Assembly: GCF_041260155.1 (NCBI RefSeq)
Contig: NC_091932.1
Coordinates: 7,499,001 to 7,563,000, forward strand
From: Ptychodera flava
Lineage: Eukaryota; Hemichordata; Enteropneusta; Ptychoderidae
Length of the DNA: 64,000 bases
Reading direction: 5' to 3'
Shown here: piece by piece, positions 49,063 to 63,000 of the stretch
Numbering within the stretch: position 1 is the first letter of the stretch
Layout of the letters: every line of letters begins with the position of its first letter
Position numbers and translations under genes: made by a program
Notes under the pieces: generated by a model
What the model was told of the DNA's origin: nothing
Database searches by the model: none
What the model saw: the letters and a program-made list of their open reading frames with translations, nothing else

Positions 49063-50158
49063 CTGCCAAAACAAGAATGAACAGGAGAAATATTATTTTT
49101 AACGTGTTTGATAAGATAAATTCTCAATCTTTATGATTAACACCTATCTTTATTGTCTTGAATAGTATTCTGTTCAACTGTATTTTGCAGTGCATGCTTG
49201 CTGATATTATCATTGGTATGGTTTCTGCTTAGTGCAAGTGACACGCAAATCCTTGATGGTGGATGGTGGGCAAAAGTCTATGACTGGCGCCCTCTGCAGG
49301 GTACAATTTTTATGACCATCGATCGATCACAGTTAAGTTTGCCATCCTCTTTTCAGTAGTCTGAAAGGCTATACAAGAAGAATTAACATTTCAATCAGAT
49401 CCTACCATGTGCTGATCTCGGGATCAGCAACTTCCATAGGGAGGTAGTTGTGTGGTGAGGTTTGGAAAATTCAAGGAGAAATTCATGACTTGATATCCTT
49501 GATGTTGACCATGCTAGCCAAACCCTTTTCTGAATATGACCCTTCTACTTAACCCTCAAACCCTTTCCCAATAATTTGTGGATGCAACTTTCTCTAAAGG
49601 GCACTTGCTTGAGAATATTTTCACACAAAATTACATAGTGACCAATGGTAATGTTGAGAGAAACAATGCCTCGCCTTAATGTGTCATGAGCCACGAGTAA
49701 ACCAGTGTAGCGTGATACTGTAATACCCCGGTGTAATACTAAGGCACCTTCACACAGTTGTTGGTTTGTGATCTATTGAACCATATTGAAGTACTTCTTG
49801 ACATTAATTACAGGTTTCTACACACACTTTGTCACTTACACAACTTAAAACATTGTTGGGTTTTTCACTTTTTTGTAAGTCATATGCTATGCCACATTTC
49901 AGTTTCCTGGCTTTACTAATATCTTATCTAGTCATCACTTTAAGTTCTATTACGCTTCAGCTATACAGAGTGAGCTTGAAGTAAAAGGTTACTGAGTTGA
50001 TCATGTGACATCACAGTGCTTGGCTGAACAATTTTACAAATAAACATAATGCTAGAGGGTCCAGTTGTTTCCACAAGCTATGGAAGGGCCCCTAAGAAGA
50101 CTCCATTGATTTCAATCTTAGGGAGGATTTGGCCTAGTGTTCTTCAGGTATGACAATC

Positions 50159-50400
50159 ATATTAACATATTCTGTACCATACAGTAAGGGTCCAGGTGTG
50201 CCAATATAAACATATTCTGTGCCATACAGTAAGGGTCCAGGTGTGCCGATATTAACATATTCTGTACCATACAGTAAGGGTCCAGGTGTGCCGATATTAA
50301 CATATTCTGTACCATGAAAGTTCAAGTGTGTCGATATTAAACATTGACTTACCATAAAGGTTCAGGTGGGCTGATATGAAAATTGACTATGCCATAAAGA
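50159..50400. repeat. 45-bp minisatellite
   Basis: Three near-perfect units (50159-50203, 50204-50248, 50249-50293) built on CATATTCTGTACCATACAG and AAGGGTCCAGGTGTGCCG, then shortened, decayed units to about 50400. The open frame across it on the minus strand (GTEYVNIGTPGPLLY repeat) is a by-product of a unit length divisible by three. Confidence 0.85.
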
Positions 50401-50518
50401 TTTAGGTTAGTGACTAGCTTCGCGTAGAATCACAAAAACTTGACTGAACTTTCATCAGATTGATTCTGTGTTGCTAGTTAATATCAACATGCACTCATGA
50501 GAATTGAGAGGTGTGGCT

Positions 50519-50882
50519 TTAAGCTAGTATGCGCCTCAAAAGTGAAAGACAAACTTTTTCCCAAATTTTACTAAGGAACCTTTCAACCATTCTCTTTCAA
50601 AATCGAGAAAAAAAATCGGGCGGGGGGTGGGGTCACTGTGCAAGTTTTGGTGCTAGAGAAACAAATTACCCAAGATTTACTGATATTTCAATTTCAAAAT
50701 GGCCACCACCCATGTGTTAACTGCATGGAGAGAAATAAAATTTTGGCTCTTCAAAATCTAAGATGGTGAAATTTTTTCTTACACCGAGAGCTTTAAAATG
50801 AGTCCCAACGAGTGATAGATCAAAAAAGAATAGTGAAAGTTTGAAAGTCCAAATACCAATCCCACGGCACACTCTACCTTAA
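50519..50882. mobile_element. TTAA-ended 350-bp repeat family, copy B
   Basis: TTAAGCTAGTATGCGCC at the left and GGCACACTCTACCTTAA at the right. The body matches copy A in order and content (GTCACTGTGCAAG, GCTAGAGAAACAAA, GAGCTTTAAAATGAG). TTAA at both borders. Confidence 0.6.
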
Positions 50883-51796
50883 CAATGCAGTTGCATACAT
50901 ACTTTTCACAACTTACTGAAATTCTAATTTAAATGGCACTTCTATCCTACAAATGCCCTTTAAGTGTGTAATGTGGTATTAAAATCAACCGACACAAAAA
51001 TTAAAATCCACTGATCTATATTTATTTCACCGACACCCTACAAAATTACACAAAGATGTAAAAATACACAAAAAATATTATTTCTAATGACTGCACATAC
51101 TTTGAAAAATAACTCTGTTACTATTACATTTACAATCCAAAAATACATCTACAAGTACAAATGCATACTTTACACATTAGTCAATTTAGAATATTCTCAA
51201 TATAAAATATCTAATACCCTAAAATTTAATCAGTGTTAGGGATCAGTGATAAAAATGACTAGGATAAAAAGTCACCGACAAAATATTTAAAAATCATCCC
51301 TCTGACAAGATAGTTTATAAACCAACCAGGAATATCATAAAAATTGACGACAAATTTCATGCAATTTCTGTCACATAAAATTTCATGATTTTTTATGATT
51401 TTCCCTTTGAAGTCACTAAAAGAACAGAAAGTCATGATAAAATGCATTTATGATTTCAGTTAGTTTCTTTCACATTTGTGTCCAATACACAACCAGCAAT
51501 GTTACTGACAGGGGCTGGAATTTTCAGGAATTTCTGTTTATACTCAGCCTAAATGCCTATACCCCACAGTTACAAATCCAATGTTCAATTTGAAACTCCA
51601 AATCTTGGTGAGGTAGATCATTGGTTTCATTGAATGAATTGCTCATTTATAGTTAGTATGCACTGGCATGTGACACTCCTTACTCATTTCTGCCATGTTT
51701 TGAAGTAACACATTTCACTGTACATGCATCTAACATCATTAAAATCACAATCAGCCTGACAATAAAACTGAGTTATGAAATGTATCAGACTAATTA

Positions 51797-52080
51797 CATA
51801 CAGACTTAACAATGACACAGACCAATCAGACTCAGACTTGGCAATGACACTGACCAATCAGACTCAGACTTGGCAATGACACAGACCAATCAGACTCAGA
51901 CTTGGCAATGACACAGACAAATCAGACTCAGACTTGGTGATGACACTGACCAATCAGACTCATACTTGGCAGTGACATTGACCAATGAGACTCAGACTTG
52001 GCGATGACACTGACCAATCAGATTTGGCAATGGCACTGACCAATCAGACTCAGGCTTGGGGATGACACTGACCAATCAGA
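51797..52080. repeat. 32-bp minisatellite of CCAAT-box units
   Basis: About nine tandem units containing CAGACTCAGACTTGGCAATG then ACACTGACCAAT; one unit is six bases short. GACCAATCAG, a perfect NF-Y consensus, occurs seven times, with one CCAATGAG and one CAAATCAG variant. The array lies about 1.7 kb past the transporter's stop codon. Confidence 0.85.
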
Positions 52081-53754
52081 TTAAAAAGCTTAGATATCAC
52101 AGTCAGCAATCAGATTTGATGCTAAAATCTGTTTCAGTAATTTGAACACTGGTAAGTTGTGTAATTAGAAATCCTGCTAGATATGTAAAATGGTGAACAA
52201 AAAAAGGATAATAGATAGAAGTTAAACAGTATATAAAGCCAGTCTTTCTGTACATTAATTTACAGTAAACTGATATGTATGGTAACATGACACACATAAT
52301 ACTCTTACTACACAGTAGGCACTTGCTAATTGTCTCTATTGCACCTGTATGAATATATAAAATATGATCCAACCAATCTTAGTAATACTCATTTTGAGGA
52401 TTAAATTTTGAAAGGAAGCAATTCATTTCATTAAGTTAATTTGTGACAAAGATTTATGGATTTTCATGTTATGATCCTCGAGTATTGTAATAAAACCTCA
52501 CTTGAATGGAAAACACCAGTAAATGATTCTCAAAAATTCACTCTGAGATGTGAAACGCCGTGCAAACATGAAATTTGTAAGTATCGACTAAAATGTCCAC
52601 TTCAATAAGTAACATTATGAATACTGTGTATCTGAATGTTCTCCTGTACTATTATAATAGGTCGTGGGTCATAGGTCGGGTTCATGACTACCTTCGTGAC
52701 CTCATATCCAGTTATCTTTATTGGTAATGAATTCACCAGTTTTATTGCACACACTGCAACAGCTGATAACATTCAATGAGTTCTGTATTGAATTGTCACT
52801 GCCATTTTTTTCAAGCAAACTACTAAACTTTGAACACTAATATACCTTGATATATACCAGGATACAAGGTCATGGAGCCGCAAAGGTCATGAATATGTCC
52901 CCTTGTTCCAAGTAGGGCTAAACTATACATCATGGATGCCTTTATTGCTTAGTCATTTGTTTAATACTCAACTTGACATTAAGAAAGGTCACGATGTTGA
53001 CTGAGTGAAATTAGGAGATCAGTAAAAGACAGCAATTTTTCCAGCGACATTAAGATACAACAGCCCATCAGGGTGTTTCACTATGCCTCATCGGGGTGAA
53101 CCTCAGCTCATCAGAAGTTAGGATTTACTCACATGTTTAACAAATCATAGATAACCTTACAAGAGACCTGTAAGTGGCCCTCAATAACATTGGGTTGACC
53201 CAATAGCTCATTGGAAGATACACCGTCATTAGCTATTGGATTCACAAAACTTGGAACAATTGACAGATCTGTCTGACAATATAACATAAATAAATGGACA
53301 AATCACAAATAACTTTGCAAGAGAGCTACAGGCAGCCTTTAAACCTTTACATTTAGAATTTCCTGAATAGAATATCCACAGAGCTTTGAGAAATGGAGAT
53401 TCTTGAAGTCCATGTGCTTATGAACCTATCAATATGATTAGTGACATGATACTGCTACGTTACATTGTCATCTTTGTAAACAGAAATACTCTGATAGGAA
53501 ATTAAATATTAAAATAACAATACAAATTTGGACATGGTGTAAATATTTAAATCAAAGAAAACACTATAAATGTATTCCAGTGATACGCCACTGTTAAGTG
53601 CCTGTCTCCCTTAAAACTGTCACATTGAGACAGCAAAACTAAAACTTGGACAGGATGCAAAAAACCCAAAAGAATTTCTGGCAACAATTGTTAGTTCATT
53701 TTATGTGACAAATTTGTTTAGAGTTCCAGCTACCATTTAGATTCAATAACATTT

Positions 53755-54047
53755 CTACTCAGTAATGTGTTTCAACTCATTACCAGTGGAGGTAGCAACG
53801 TCTTTCATCTTTCCATCATCCTCTTGCTCTCCTTCATCTCCCTCCTCTGGTGGTTTGTACGTCCACAGAGCACAACCAAAGAACAAAAGAGAAAGGCACT
53901 TGAATCCTGCAGAAACAAGCAGCAAATAGAGGCTCATCTGGGGATTGTTGTACTGCCAACATGTACCTTCCTCACCACAGCGATTGTCCCATAGCAGACA
54001 TGTCTTGTCAATCACTGCACCAAATATAATTGGACCGGGTATGCTCC
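53755..54047 (-). CDS. SLCO4A1: SLCO4A1-like exon 9, last membrane span and C-terminus
   Basis: Encodes [20 protein letters not shown] through a final membrane helix and [16 protein letters not shown], an acidic cytoplasmic tail ending at TAG 53755-53757. Acceptor ggtcaacag. Confidence 0.93.
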
Positions 54048-57000
54048 CTGTTGACCAAAAGAGAAAATATATCGGAATATTAGATGAATTGTTTGTAGGA
54101 GCTTTTCATCAAAATAAAGTCACAGAAATATCCATTTACATGAGTGTTAGCATGGTACATTTGTACCAATTATCTTTTACAGTCTTCATCTCCACAGTGA
54201 TGAAGCGATTGGACACTAATGTGTGAAGCTGATTACATAGCAGCAGTCATTAATCTCACATTCTCCCAGTAGTCCTTGTTGACATTGACTATTTCTGTGC
54301 TGTAAGTCCATTTTTCGCCTTTGAGAAAATGTGTCCAGTCAATAATCTTGTTCGGAGATATAGCTAATCAAAAAGCTGTCACTTTATACAACACAAATGC
54401 TGAATTTTTACAGCTAGCAAATGATAAAATGACAACACCGCACTACAAAAAACAATCAGCATCAGAAACAAGTAGATGAAAGCAAACTGTAAATTTTGTA
54501 AATGTTTGCACATGGTGGTGGTTGTAGAGTTTGGGAAGTACACATTTCACAAATGAACAGCTATGAATGTGACTATGGCTGTGTCATTCCATGAAGTGAA
54601 TGCTGGATTTTCAGCCTCAAGACTTGAACAAATATTTGGCTTATTGATGCTGTGAATAGATTTGCAGTATCATTGTTCAAATGCATGTCCATCTGCTGTT
54701 GCTGGCTTTGCCATATGTGTAGTGCACCGTATGGTTCAATGTATAATCCTGGAGATATTTTGAGAATTTCAGTCACTACGTTTGAAATTACTACCACGGT
54801 CCAGCTTTATCAAATATCTTTTAGTCCCTCATGACTGACTTATAATATTACCAAAGCAGGAGAATTTAATGGATTAAGTTGCAGTTATTTTAACTGTTTG
54901 TTGGAAGACAGAAACAGTATTGTCCGATACCTGACTGTTGAAAATTTCTCCATGGGTAAAGTATGTTTTTTTTGTAAAAAAAGTGAGCAACATTTTTGTT
55001 GTACACCGCAAAAACCAGCAGTAAAATACATGTGCTGTACAATGTCTTTGTTAAAAGAAATTTGTTGGGAAGCTCTTGAGTGTTATCCACACCCAATGCA
55101 AAAATTCAAGACATTGTGTATGGAGTTTGCAATTGTGTATGACTTACCTAGAACCCTGATGACAATCCACTGAAGGCCAAGGGCAAATGACCGTTGTGAG
55201 AATGGAACACACCTGTAATGAAAATACACTGACTGTTAATCCAATGTACAGTACCTCACATTACAGAAAGTTTAACTTTTCCATTAACTTGTATTTTCAA
55301 ATTGGACATACTACAAACTGACAAGGTTAACCAATGACCCTCGAGTTTTTCTCGAGGGTCTGTGGGTTGACTTAGGCATGTAATCATTCCAAGAGTGATA
55401 ATCCTATGTATTCATGTAGATGTTAATTCAAAGGGAAATTTCCTACAAATATTGCTGATAAGACTTGAAGAGGCAAAAATTGTTTGCATCATAGACAGTA
55501 GAGAATTACTAGTGTCTATGCTTGCATGTACAAAGTAATACATTTGATACTGCCACCTGTAAGATACTTTATCATTGGCTGTCAGAAGCCTGCCCATCAT
55601 GTGCTTGAAGATGTAAGATGCATGATGATTGGATACTAAAACTATGTTATAACCCTGCTTGTAGCAGTAAGACTGTACATAACTTCAGCAATCATGCACC
55701 GAACAGGGGCAACACGTTTACGAGAACTACATCACAGTCATAGATGATAATTTAACAAAGGTGAGTAAATATAATTTTCCGTTTCAAATTAATGGGGCTG
55801 GACCAAACCATGCTGATGAAAGGGTTGAGCTGCGGCAATCATGAGGCTCTGTTTTAGACACTTTGCATTAGCAAAGACACGAGTGTTGTAGGGGTCACAT
55901 AAGCTTTTTCAATATTGGATGAGGTCTGTTTTGGGAATTTACTTGACTACAATGTGAAGTAAATACATGTAATAAAACATGTTTCCACAATGAAAGGATT
56001 CATTTGTTGAAAATTATTGTGCACATGAAATCTGACGCTATGCAATTTTATGCCTTTCAAAATATTAAGGACAGCCTTCCCACAACAAACGGAGTTATTC
56101 TGATTTCAAAATGTTAAGTTTTCCAAAATAATATCAATAGCTGTCAGTGGTGATGTGTGCGTAGGGCATATAACCTACCTGAGAGTTGCTGTCAGGGCTG
56201 GTACACCAGCAAGGAATGTGAATGTTATTGCCAGGAAAAACACTACCAGAAATAAAGGTTCATAGAAACTGCAATTGCTGGCACATTTGCCGGCTGTTGC
56301 CATGGTAGAGTTCGGAAATACTTGATCAGTTTCTGGAATGCAGGAACAGTGACTGTACTCCTGCAAGTGAAATTTAACTGTTTGTTAAAATTTTTCAAAC
56401 AAAATTAAGAATATGAAGCAACTTTGAGGGTTGGTCTGTTTTATTTGTACGTCTCTTATCGAATGTAATGCCTTACACAACAAGTCACATCTTTTAGACA
56501 AGATTTCTTTGATAGATAAGAAATTTAATTCTCAGTTTAGAACACAATGTTTGGCAGAAAATGCAAATGTTCTTTTTTCATGTTACTTTCATGAAGAGTC
56601 GATGGAATAATATGTTTCATAATTCAACATTATTCAGAAGGTTGCTTTCCTGCAAAAAGCACAAGGTGATGTTGCCAGCTATAAGAATGTCACCTAGGGA
56701 GCGCCCTCAAACAGTAGAAAGAAACAACACAATTCTCCTGAAACTCCCATAGTCTTTGATGAAACACATCTCCAGTTCAAACGATGACAAAGCCAGAGAG
56801 GTCCTCAAACAGTAAACAGAAAGACAACATATTCCAACTGAAAAAACTTGTATACTTCCAAGAGGCATTGCAAAATGTACCAATAGAAATCTTGACATTT
56901 ATTGCTTTTTCTTTAGCACTAATTTACATTTTAATAGCAAAGTGAGTTTTATACATAATACTGGTTACATTTTCAATACAAGTACAAATGATATTCAATG

Positions 57001-60000
57001 CCAGTATGGGAAACTGTAACAAACCAGTGTAAATCTGTGCCTTACTGAACATGGAATTCAGGAAACGTAAGAAGACCTTACATGATTGAAGAAGAGGGGA
57101 AATCCCACTAGATGAAGTGAGGAAAGACTTACTCTTGTATCGCCATTATCATTTCTTTGTGTGCATCCTGCATGGCAGGATGAATAGTACATAATGTTAT
57201 CAGCTCCACACACTGGATCATACATGGACAAACAGTGACAGTTTACATTGCATTGGCTGGTCACATTGGTGCCCTCAATGTTCTGAAGACAAAACAAATG
57301 TGATTATTAGTGAAAAAAAGTTCCACTTTAATGCACCCATTTCGTTTTGAGGTCTCTTAATCAGGTAGGCATCTAACTATGTTGTCCTAAAAATTTCAAA
57401 GGAATGTGACATAAGTTTATGGAAAATATATAAATCCATGGAAACTTTGACGAGTCTTGTCATAAATTGGGAGAGCTCTGTGTTCTGTAAACATTCCTTC
57501 GTAGGAAAAAATTCATCTGTGTCATTCAAAATTTTGACAACTTTTTCCTGTTGTTGTTATCTTCACATTTGGATCTGCCACACACATCTCTCTTTGCAGG
57601 GATAGAACCTATGGCTCTAAAGTTTGAGAAATTTTGTATCACTTTAATCCTAAAATCAACTGTTTCTTGCTCAACTCCTTAATGCACACCGAAGTGTCTT
57701 GTATTTAAGATGTAAACATATCCCAGTCACAAGTAAGTACCTGATATAATCTGAATCTTTCTAAAACAATTCTTGAGTGTGAAATTCAATGATGATTATG
57801 ATACAAAGTTTTTGTAAGTGACATAAAAACTAACAGCTGTCATCATAGTCTCACTGATGTAATGATATTACAGATATTGTGATCAGATAATGGGGTTAAT
57901 ACAATACAACCAGTATTGTCAAAATGTGTTGTAAGCACAGGCCATAGAAAACTAGGGTCTATGCTGTAAGCTAGAGCACTCAGTGATGTAAGTTACAATG
58001 TTGATGATAATACTCACTGGTTGTAATAGGACACCGTAACCCCAGCAAAGGATGGATTTTTGCAAGTCACTAAGACTGCAGCACAGCTTAGAAATGAGAT
58101 GAACACAGCAATGATGCAGTATTTGATGATGCCCTTCACTTTCAGATTGAACTTCTTGACAAGAATGCCACCTCCAAGAGTGCCTAGGAAACCACCGGGA
58201 ACTACAACCAAACCTGGAATGAATATGGAATCATTGAGAGTCTCTGACATGCCGGAATAATGCTGGATGAATTTTACCTTGATCACTTCAAGTGAAATCT
58301 CTGATTTTTTGTGGAAATGGTCACCTTCATACAATGGACAGTTGCATCTGTAGGGCTCAGTACTTATGTACTTTAATGATACAATGTACAATCAACTCAG
58401 AGTATTGAACTGCAGAGACTAAAATGCACAGATGTTTCGGTGCAACCCTTCGTCAGTACTGTATTGAACTGTTTTGCCACATTATCTCTCAACAGCTGAT
58501 CTGTTTGCTGGTGGCACACTGCTCAAACCTGAGTTGTAGGAACCAAAGACTATGATAGTGTGAGGAACAGTATTGAATAGCCCCTGTTATCTTTCACTGC
58601 ATTTCAACTTTGCATCATGAATAAGGTAACAATTCCTCTTTTACAACCTTTATTTTAATTAAAGATCATAACAATGCAGCAAATACACCTTTATTCATCA
58701 ATGTAAAGGAGGTAGAAAGTCAGTGTGTTACATAACTGTTTCAGTGATATGTGATTGTTTTATCTTTACTTTCAACTGTTAAACTATAATTTTTCCTCAT
58801 CTTAAAGTAAGGCCCAGCCATTCGCGTAACACCAAGACAGACGTCCATATAAGAGCCTAAGCAACTGTAATTGTTACAAAGTGTTATCGTAAACTATTTG
58901 TTGTTCAGTGCATCAAGAATATTTTTATCTCTTCCCAAGCGTATATTCCGATACCAATTAATTATTGGGTTTGAGGACACTGCCAGTAGATGCAAGATGT
59001 GGGCTGTTATTGTTGATGATAAACTCAGAATTGGACAGAAACAGCATTTTGAACAACAGCAATATTGGTAGCACATAAACAGGCTTTGTCCAGAAACCAA
59101 TTACATGATATTTTAACATAAATGAACTTAGAAAAGTAGACCAAGAAACTGCCAAAACGTCAAATACTTTCAGTTATTCTGGTTTCAATATGTAGTGAGG
59201 TTTTCTATATTCTTACCAACAAGTGTTGCCGCCCAAGATGACGATTCACTAAACTGGGACTCCACAAACTTTGGACCAAATGTTGAAAATCCAGTAACCA
59301 CAAACGCTTCTGTGGCCCCTGCTAAGTTCAGGAACATGAAGGGTACATTACGCATCAAAATCAAAAAGGCTACAGGCAGGTCACGCAGCTTTGTACCAAA
59401 ACCTGGCTGAGAGGCACGGCTGTCACTTCCTTTCTGAGTTTCAGATTCACGCTGGATTTTATCGGAACCTGTACAGTAGATAGAAGGATTTGGCTGGATG
59501 TCAATTTGCAGCAACTAAAGTACATGTGTGATATGATAGTTGAATGTAGACACAACACATCGATATTCTCTACGATACTTTTGTCAATGAGTGCGATATT
59601 TTTTGCCAGGGTCAGAGATCAACGGTAAAAGGTCAGGAAACCTCTGTAACATTTTTACTGTGGCTTGATATGACTGCATTGAAAACTGAACTTGAACTCT
59701 AATAACTCTCAGTTGGATCAAGTACAGAAAAGGTTTCAGAAAAGGTATTTATACATGTAACTGGACAAAAGCTGTTATTTCCGATAATATTTTGTTAGTT
59801 TTGTTCCAGAAACATTACACACTCTTCTTCTCCCTAAGTACATGTAGTCTATAAAACAATGCAATGTCTGCACTATGCAATGTTACTAGTGATGCATGAT
59901 TTCTAGTCAAGATTAGAATTCTCTTGTACGCAATGATGTGGAACACATGAAGTTTGACACTTGGTATTCCACACGATACTGAGATTAGAAAATAAAACTT

Positions 60001-63000
60001 TGTTTTACAAACAAACAAAAAAATGCTGGAAAACATGTCAAAAGTTTCAGCTAATGGAACTATTGTTACGTTTTCTGAGCAACAAGTTTCAATACATTGA
60101 CTAGTTCTGTTTCGATACTTTGTTGAATGACATATTAGTACTTCATAATTATTGAAAGTCTTTCTTTTGTGTGATGAAAAGTTTGTTTTATTTTAAATTT
60201 CTTCTAACATTGACAGGAAGCAATCCAACTTATTTCTTACCTGGTAGTTGTTTTGGATAACCAAGCAGAGGAAGGCATGTAGCCCAGGCCAAGACACCAG
60301 CTAAGATGAAACCAATCCACCAGGCACCAACCCACAGCGGACTGTCAACACTGATATCTAAACTGTAACCAAGATCAGAGAGACAGTGAGCCCATTATAA
60401 GGATTACAATCGTGCACTCATGTCAAATGTGCAATAAATATTCTCTCCACTGAATCAAATGCTCTTTCATTTTCACCTATAAAATGCACTGCTTTCGCTG
60501 CTATGGAAGTAAAGATAATGGTATACTTGATTGGTTTTCAATGGAAGCCAAACTTTGTGCTGATGATGTCTTCAAGTAATGACTTGTAGAATGCATTGGA
60601 CAGTACCGTATTCATGAGTATTAATGCCAACTGAGCCAGCTGATAAGTGCCATCTTAGTGGAAAATTAAAGAAACGTTAAATTAATTGACATGATAACTG
60701 TAAAGAGATGTATATTTCTTCACTCTTATGAGTGCCATGAATTAAGGAGAGAAACTATTTTCAAAAGTGATACAAGGCTATCATCACTTCGACAAAGATT
60801 TTTCTGGATATTTTGAGTCTGAGCTTCTAAGCTCAGAAAAAGGGTACTAGCTGACATACATTGATGTTACCTGATTTAGTACAACAAGTAAGGAATAGTA
60901 AACTCAGGGTTTTTCCATAAAACATGTTTTCTGTCCTATGATATTGCCTGCTATACACTACATTTTGTACCACAGCAAGAGACCGGTATTTAAATGATGG
61001 CATCAATAGCTTGAATTGTACTCTCTTGTCTAGTAACAATTGAAATCAAAGTGAACAGAAAATGTTTGATGAAAACCGTCATTCAAATTATGAAAGACAA
61101 CCATTCGTTTGACAAAGTCCACTTTGAAATTACTGGAAACATTTAAAATGTCAGATGTACACGTAGACACCTACGTGTTAAAAGGCATTCATCCATATTA
61201 AAGCTATCATACAACATCTGGTACAGAATCTGATACGCCATGTGTTAACATCCAATCCTGTAAAATTCACTTCTCTAGTACACTAATTCTGGAGTCAGTA
61301 TACTGTGATATACAGCAGGTTTTATTATGAATATATTTGGAGGCAAATTCCTGGGTTTTGTTCACTTCAGAAAAGTTGAAAATAAGATATCTCTCAAGCA
61401 AAATATATTTATAGTTTAGCTCATGATCAGCTCTGATGACTTCAAATTTTGTCAGTTTTCAACAGTTCTAACAAAACCAACGTTACTGGTAGCTTTTCTT
61501 GATATTTGTTTTAATATCGGTGTTAAGATGATGGTATGCTCCTGATTTCTTTGGTATGGTTATTGCGTGGACTGGGGATTTACATGTTCAAGTACATTAT
61601 GGCTGAAAGTTACTGTCAATGTGTTTCTAAAAGTAGAACCATATTCACTGAAACATCAATAGCTAATAAATTAGTATTTTGTGGAGGGAATCGAAAATAT
61701 TACATGATATAGAATAGCATATATCTAGAGTCTTGTGAGTGAAAATAATAATAATGTTATGAGAGTATGCACCTCAGAAGTGAATGACTTCAAAATTTTG
61801 TTCAAACTTTCCTCAATGCATTTCACCCATACTCTTACCCAATCAAGAATAAATCTGAGGGCCACCAAGCAAAGTTTGGTACTGGAGAAACAAAGTACCT
61901 AACACTTACTGATATTGGAAATATAAAATGCCTACCAGTGTTAACTATAAAGGGGAACATAAAATGTTCTTAACTAAGATGTTGAATATTTCTTTTACTC
62001 CAAGAGTATTAAAATGGGGCCAAAGAGCTTTAAAATGAACCCCTAAAATTGGTAGATCAGCAAAGATTTGTATAAATTTGAGAATCTGAATATCTGTTCC
62101 TGTGGTACATTCTACCTTAACCTACACAGCAGTACTGTACATTTTAATAGTTCTTGTTTATGCATATGCATATATGATATGTACATATTCTTTTTCATTT
62201 GAAATACTGTTTAATTACAATTGCTGTAATGTTAACTCACCTTGAAGTATCAACTTGTCCAATATCGGTGTAAATGTTGAGAAATTGACCTCCCAAAAGA
62301 TAACCCATGGCTGGACCCACAAGTGAGGTACTGTAGAAAATCCCTGAAGAAAAATATGGAATACTGAAGTTTAAAAATGTTTGGGAGAGATCATAAACAA
62401 CATTAAATAAATAAAATGATTTGAATAGAGAGTCAACATATACCCTCCTTACAAATGTGATTACAGGACAGAAATAGTGATTCCAGATTTCTTGCTGGAT
62501 GAAAAAGATGTCATTCGTTTGTAAAGGTGAGTACAATTTTATGATTGCAACCCCTGAGGTTCATACTGAAGTTTAATTGACAAATGTTCATAAATGTATC
62601 ACTTGGAGAATTGGAACAGTGTTTTGGTTGAGGGCAGTACTCAGGTAAATGTTACAGGGGTTCCCCGATCCTGTTATCTAGGTTCTCCACAGTATATCAA
62701 TGTAATAGGAAACAACAGACAGTTCAAATGGTAGCTGGCTTCCCGAACTTTAACAAAAACACTGGTACACAAATGTACCGGTATAGGCACATTTGCATAT
62801 AACGCTGTGTCCATGCGTAAAGTTGACATGTAGACCTTACCTATGTATACAGATGCCATTTTGACGGAAACATTTTCATCGAGGTAAGTGACACCTAGAG
62901 TATACAGTGGAGTCGCTCCTACACCATGCAGCAACTGTCCGAGGATAAAAACTCCCAAATACGCTGACAATCCACTTTCATCTTCACATTCTTGGATAGT

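Larger units (their letters stand above)
49063..53754. other. Non-coding region downstream of the transporter gene
   Basis: Contains a 45-bp minisatellite, a copy of the 350-bp TTAA family and the CCAAT-box minisatellite, all listed separately. Otherwise AT-rich sequence, part of which must be the transporter's 3' untranslated region. No exon recognised. Confidence 0.6.

Noticed and set aside
50134..50355. Frame with a GTEYVNIGTPGPLLY repeat
   Set aside because: Translation of a 45-bp minisatellite with no splice or start context.
51797..52080. CRISPR-like regular array
   Set aside because: The 32-base units are directly adjacent, without unique spacers, in an animal genome. This is a minisatellite.
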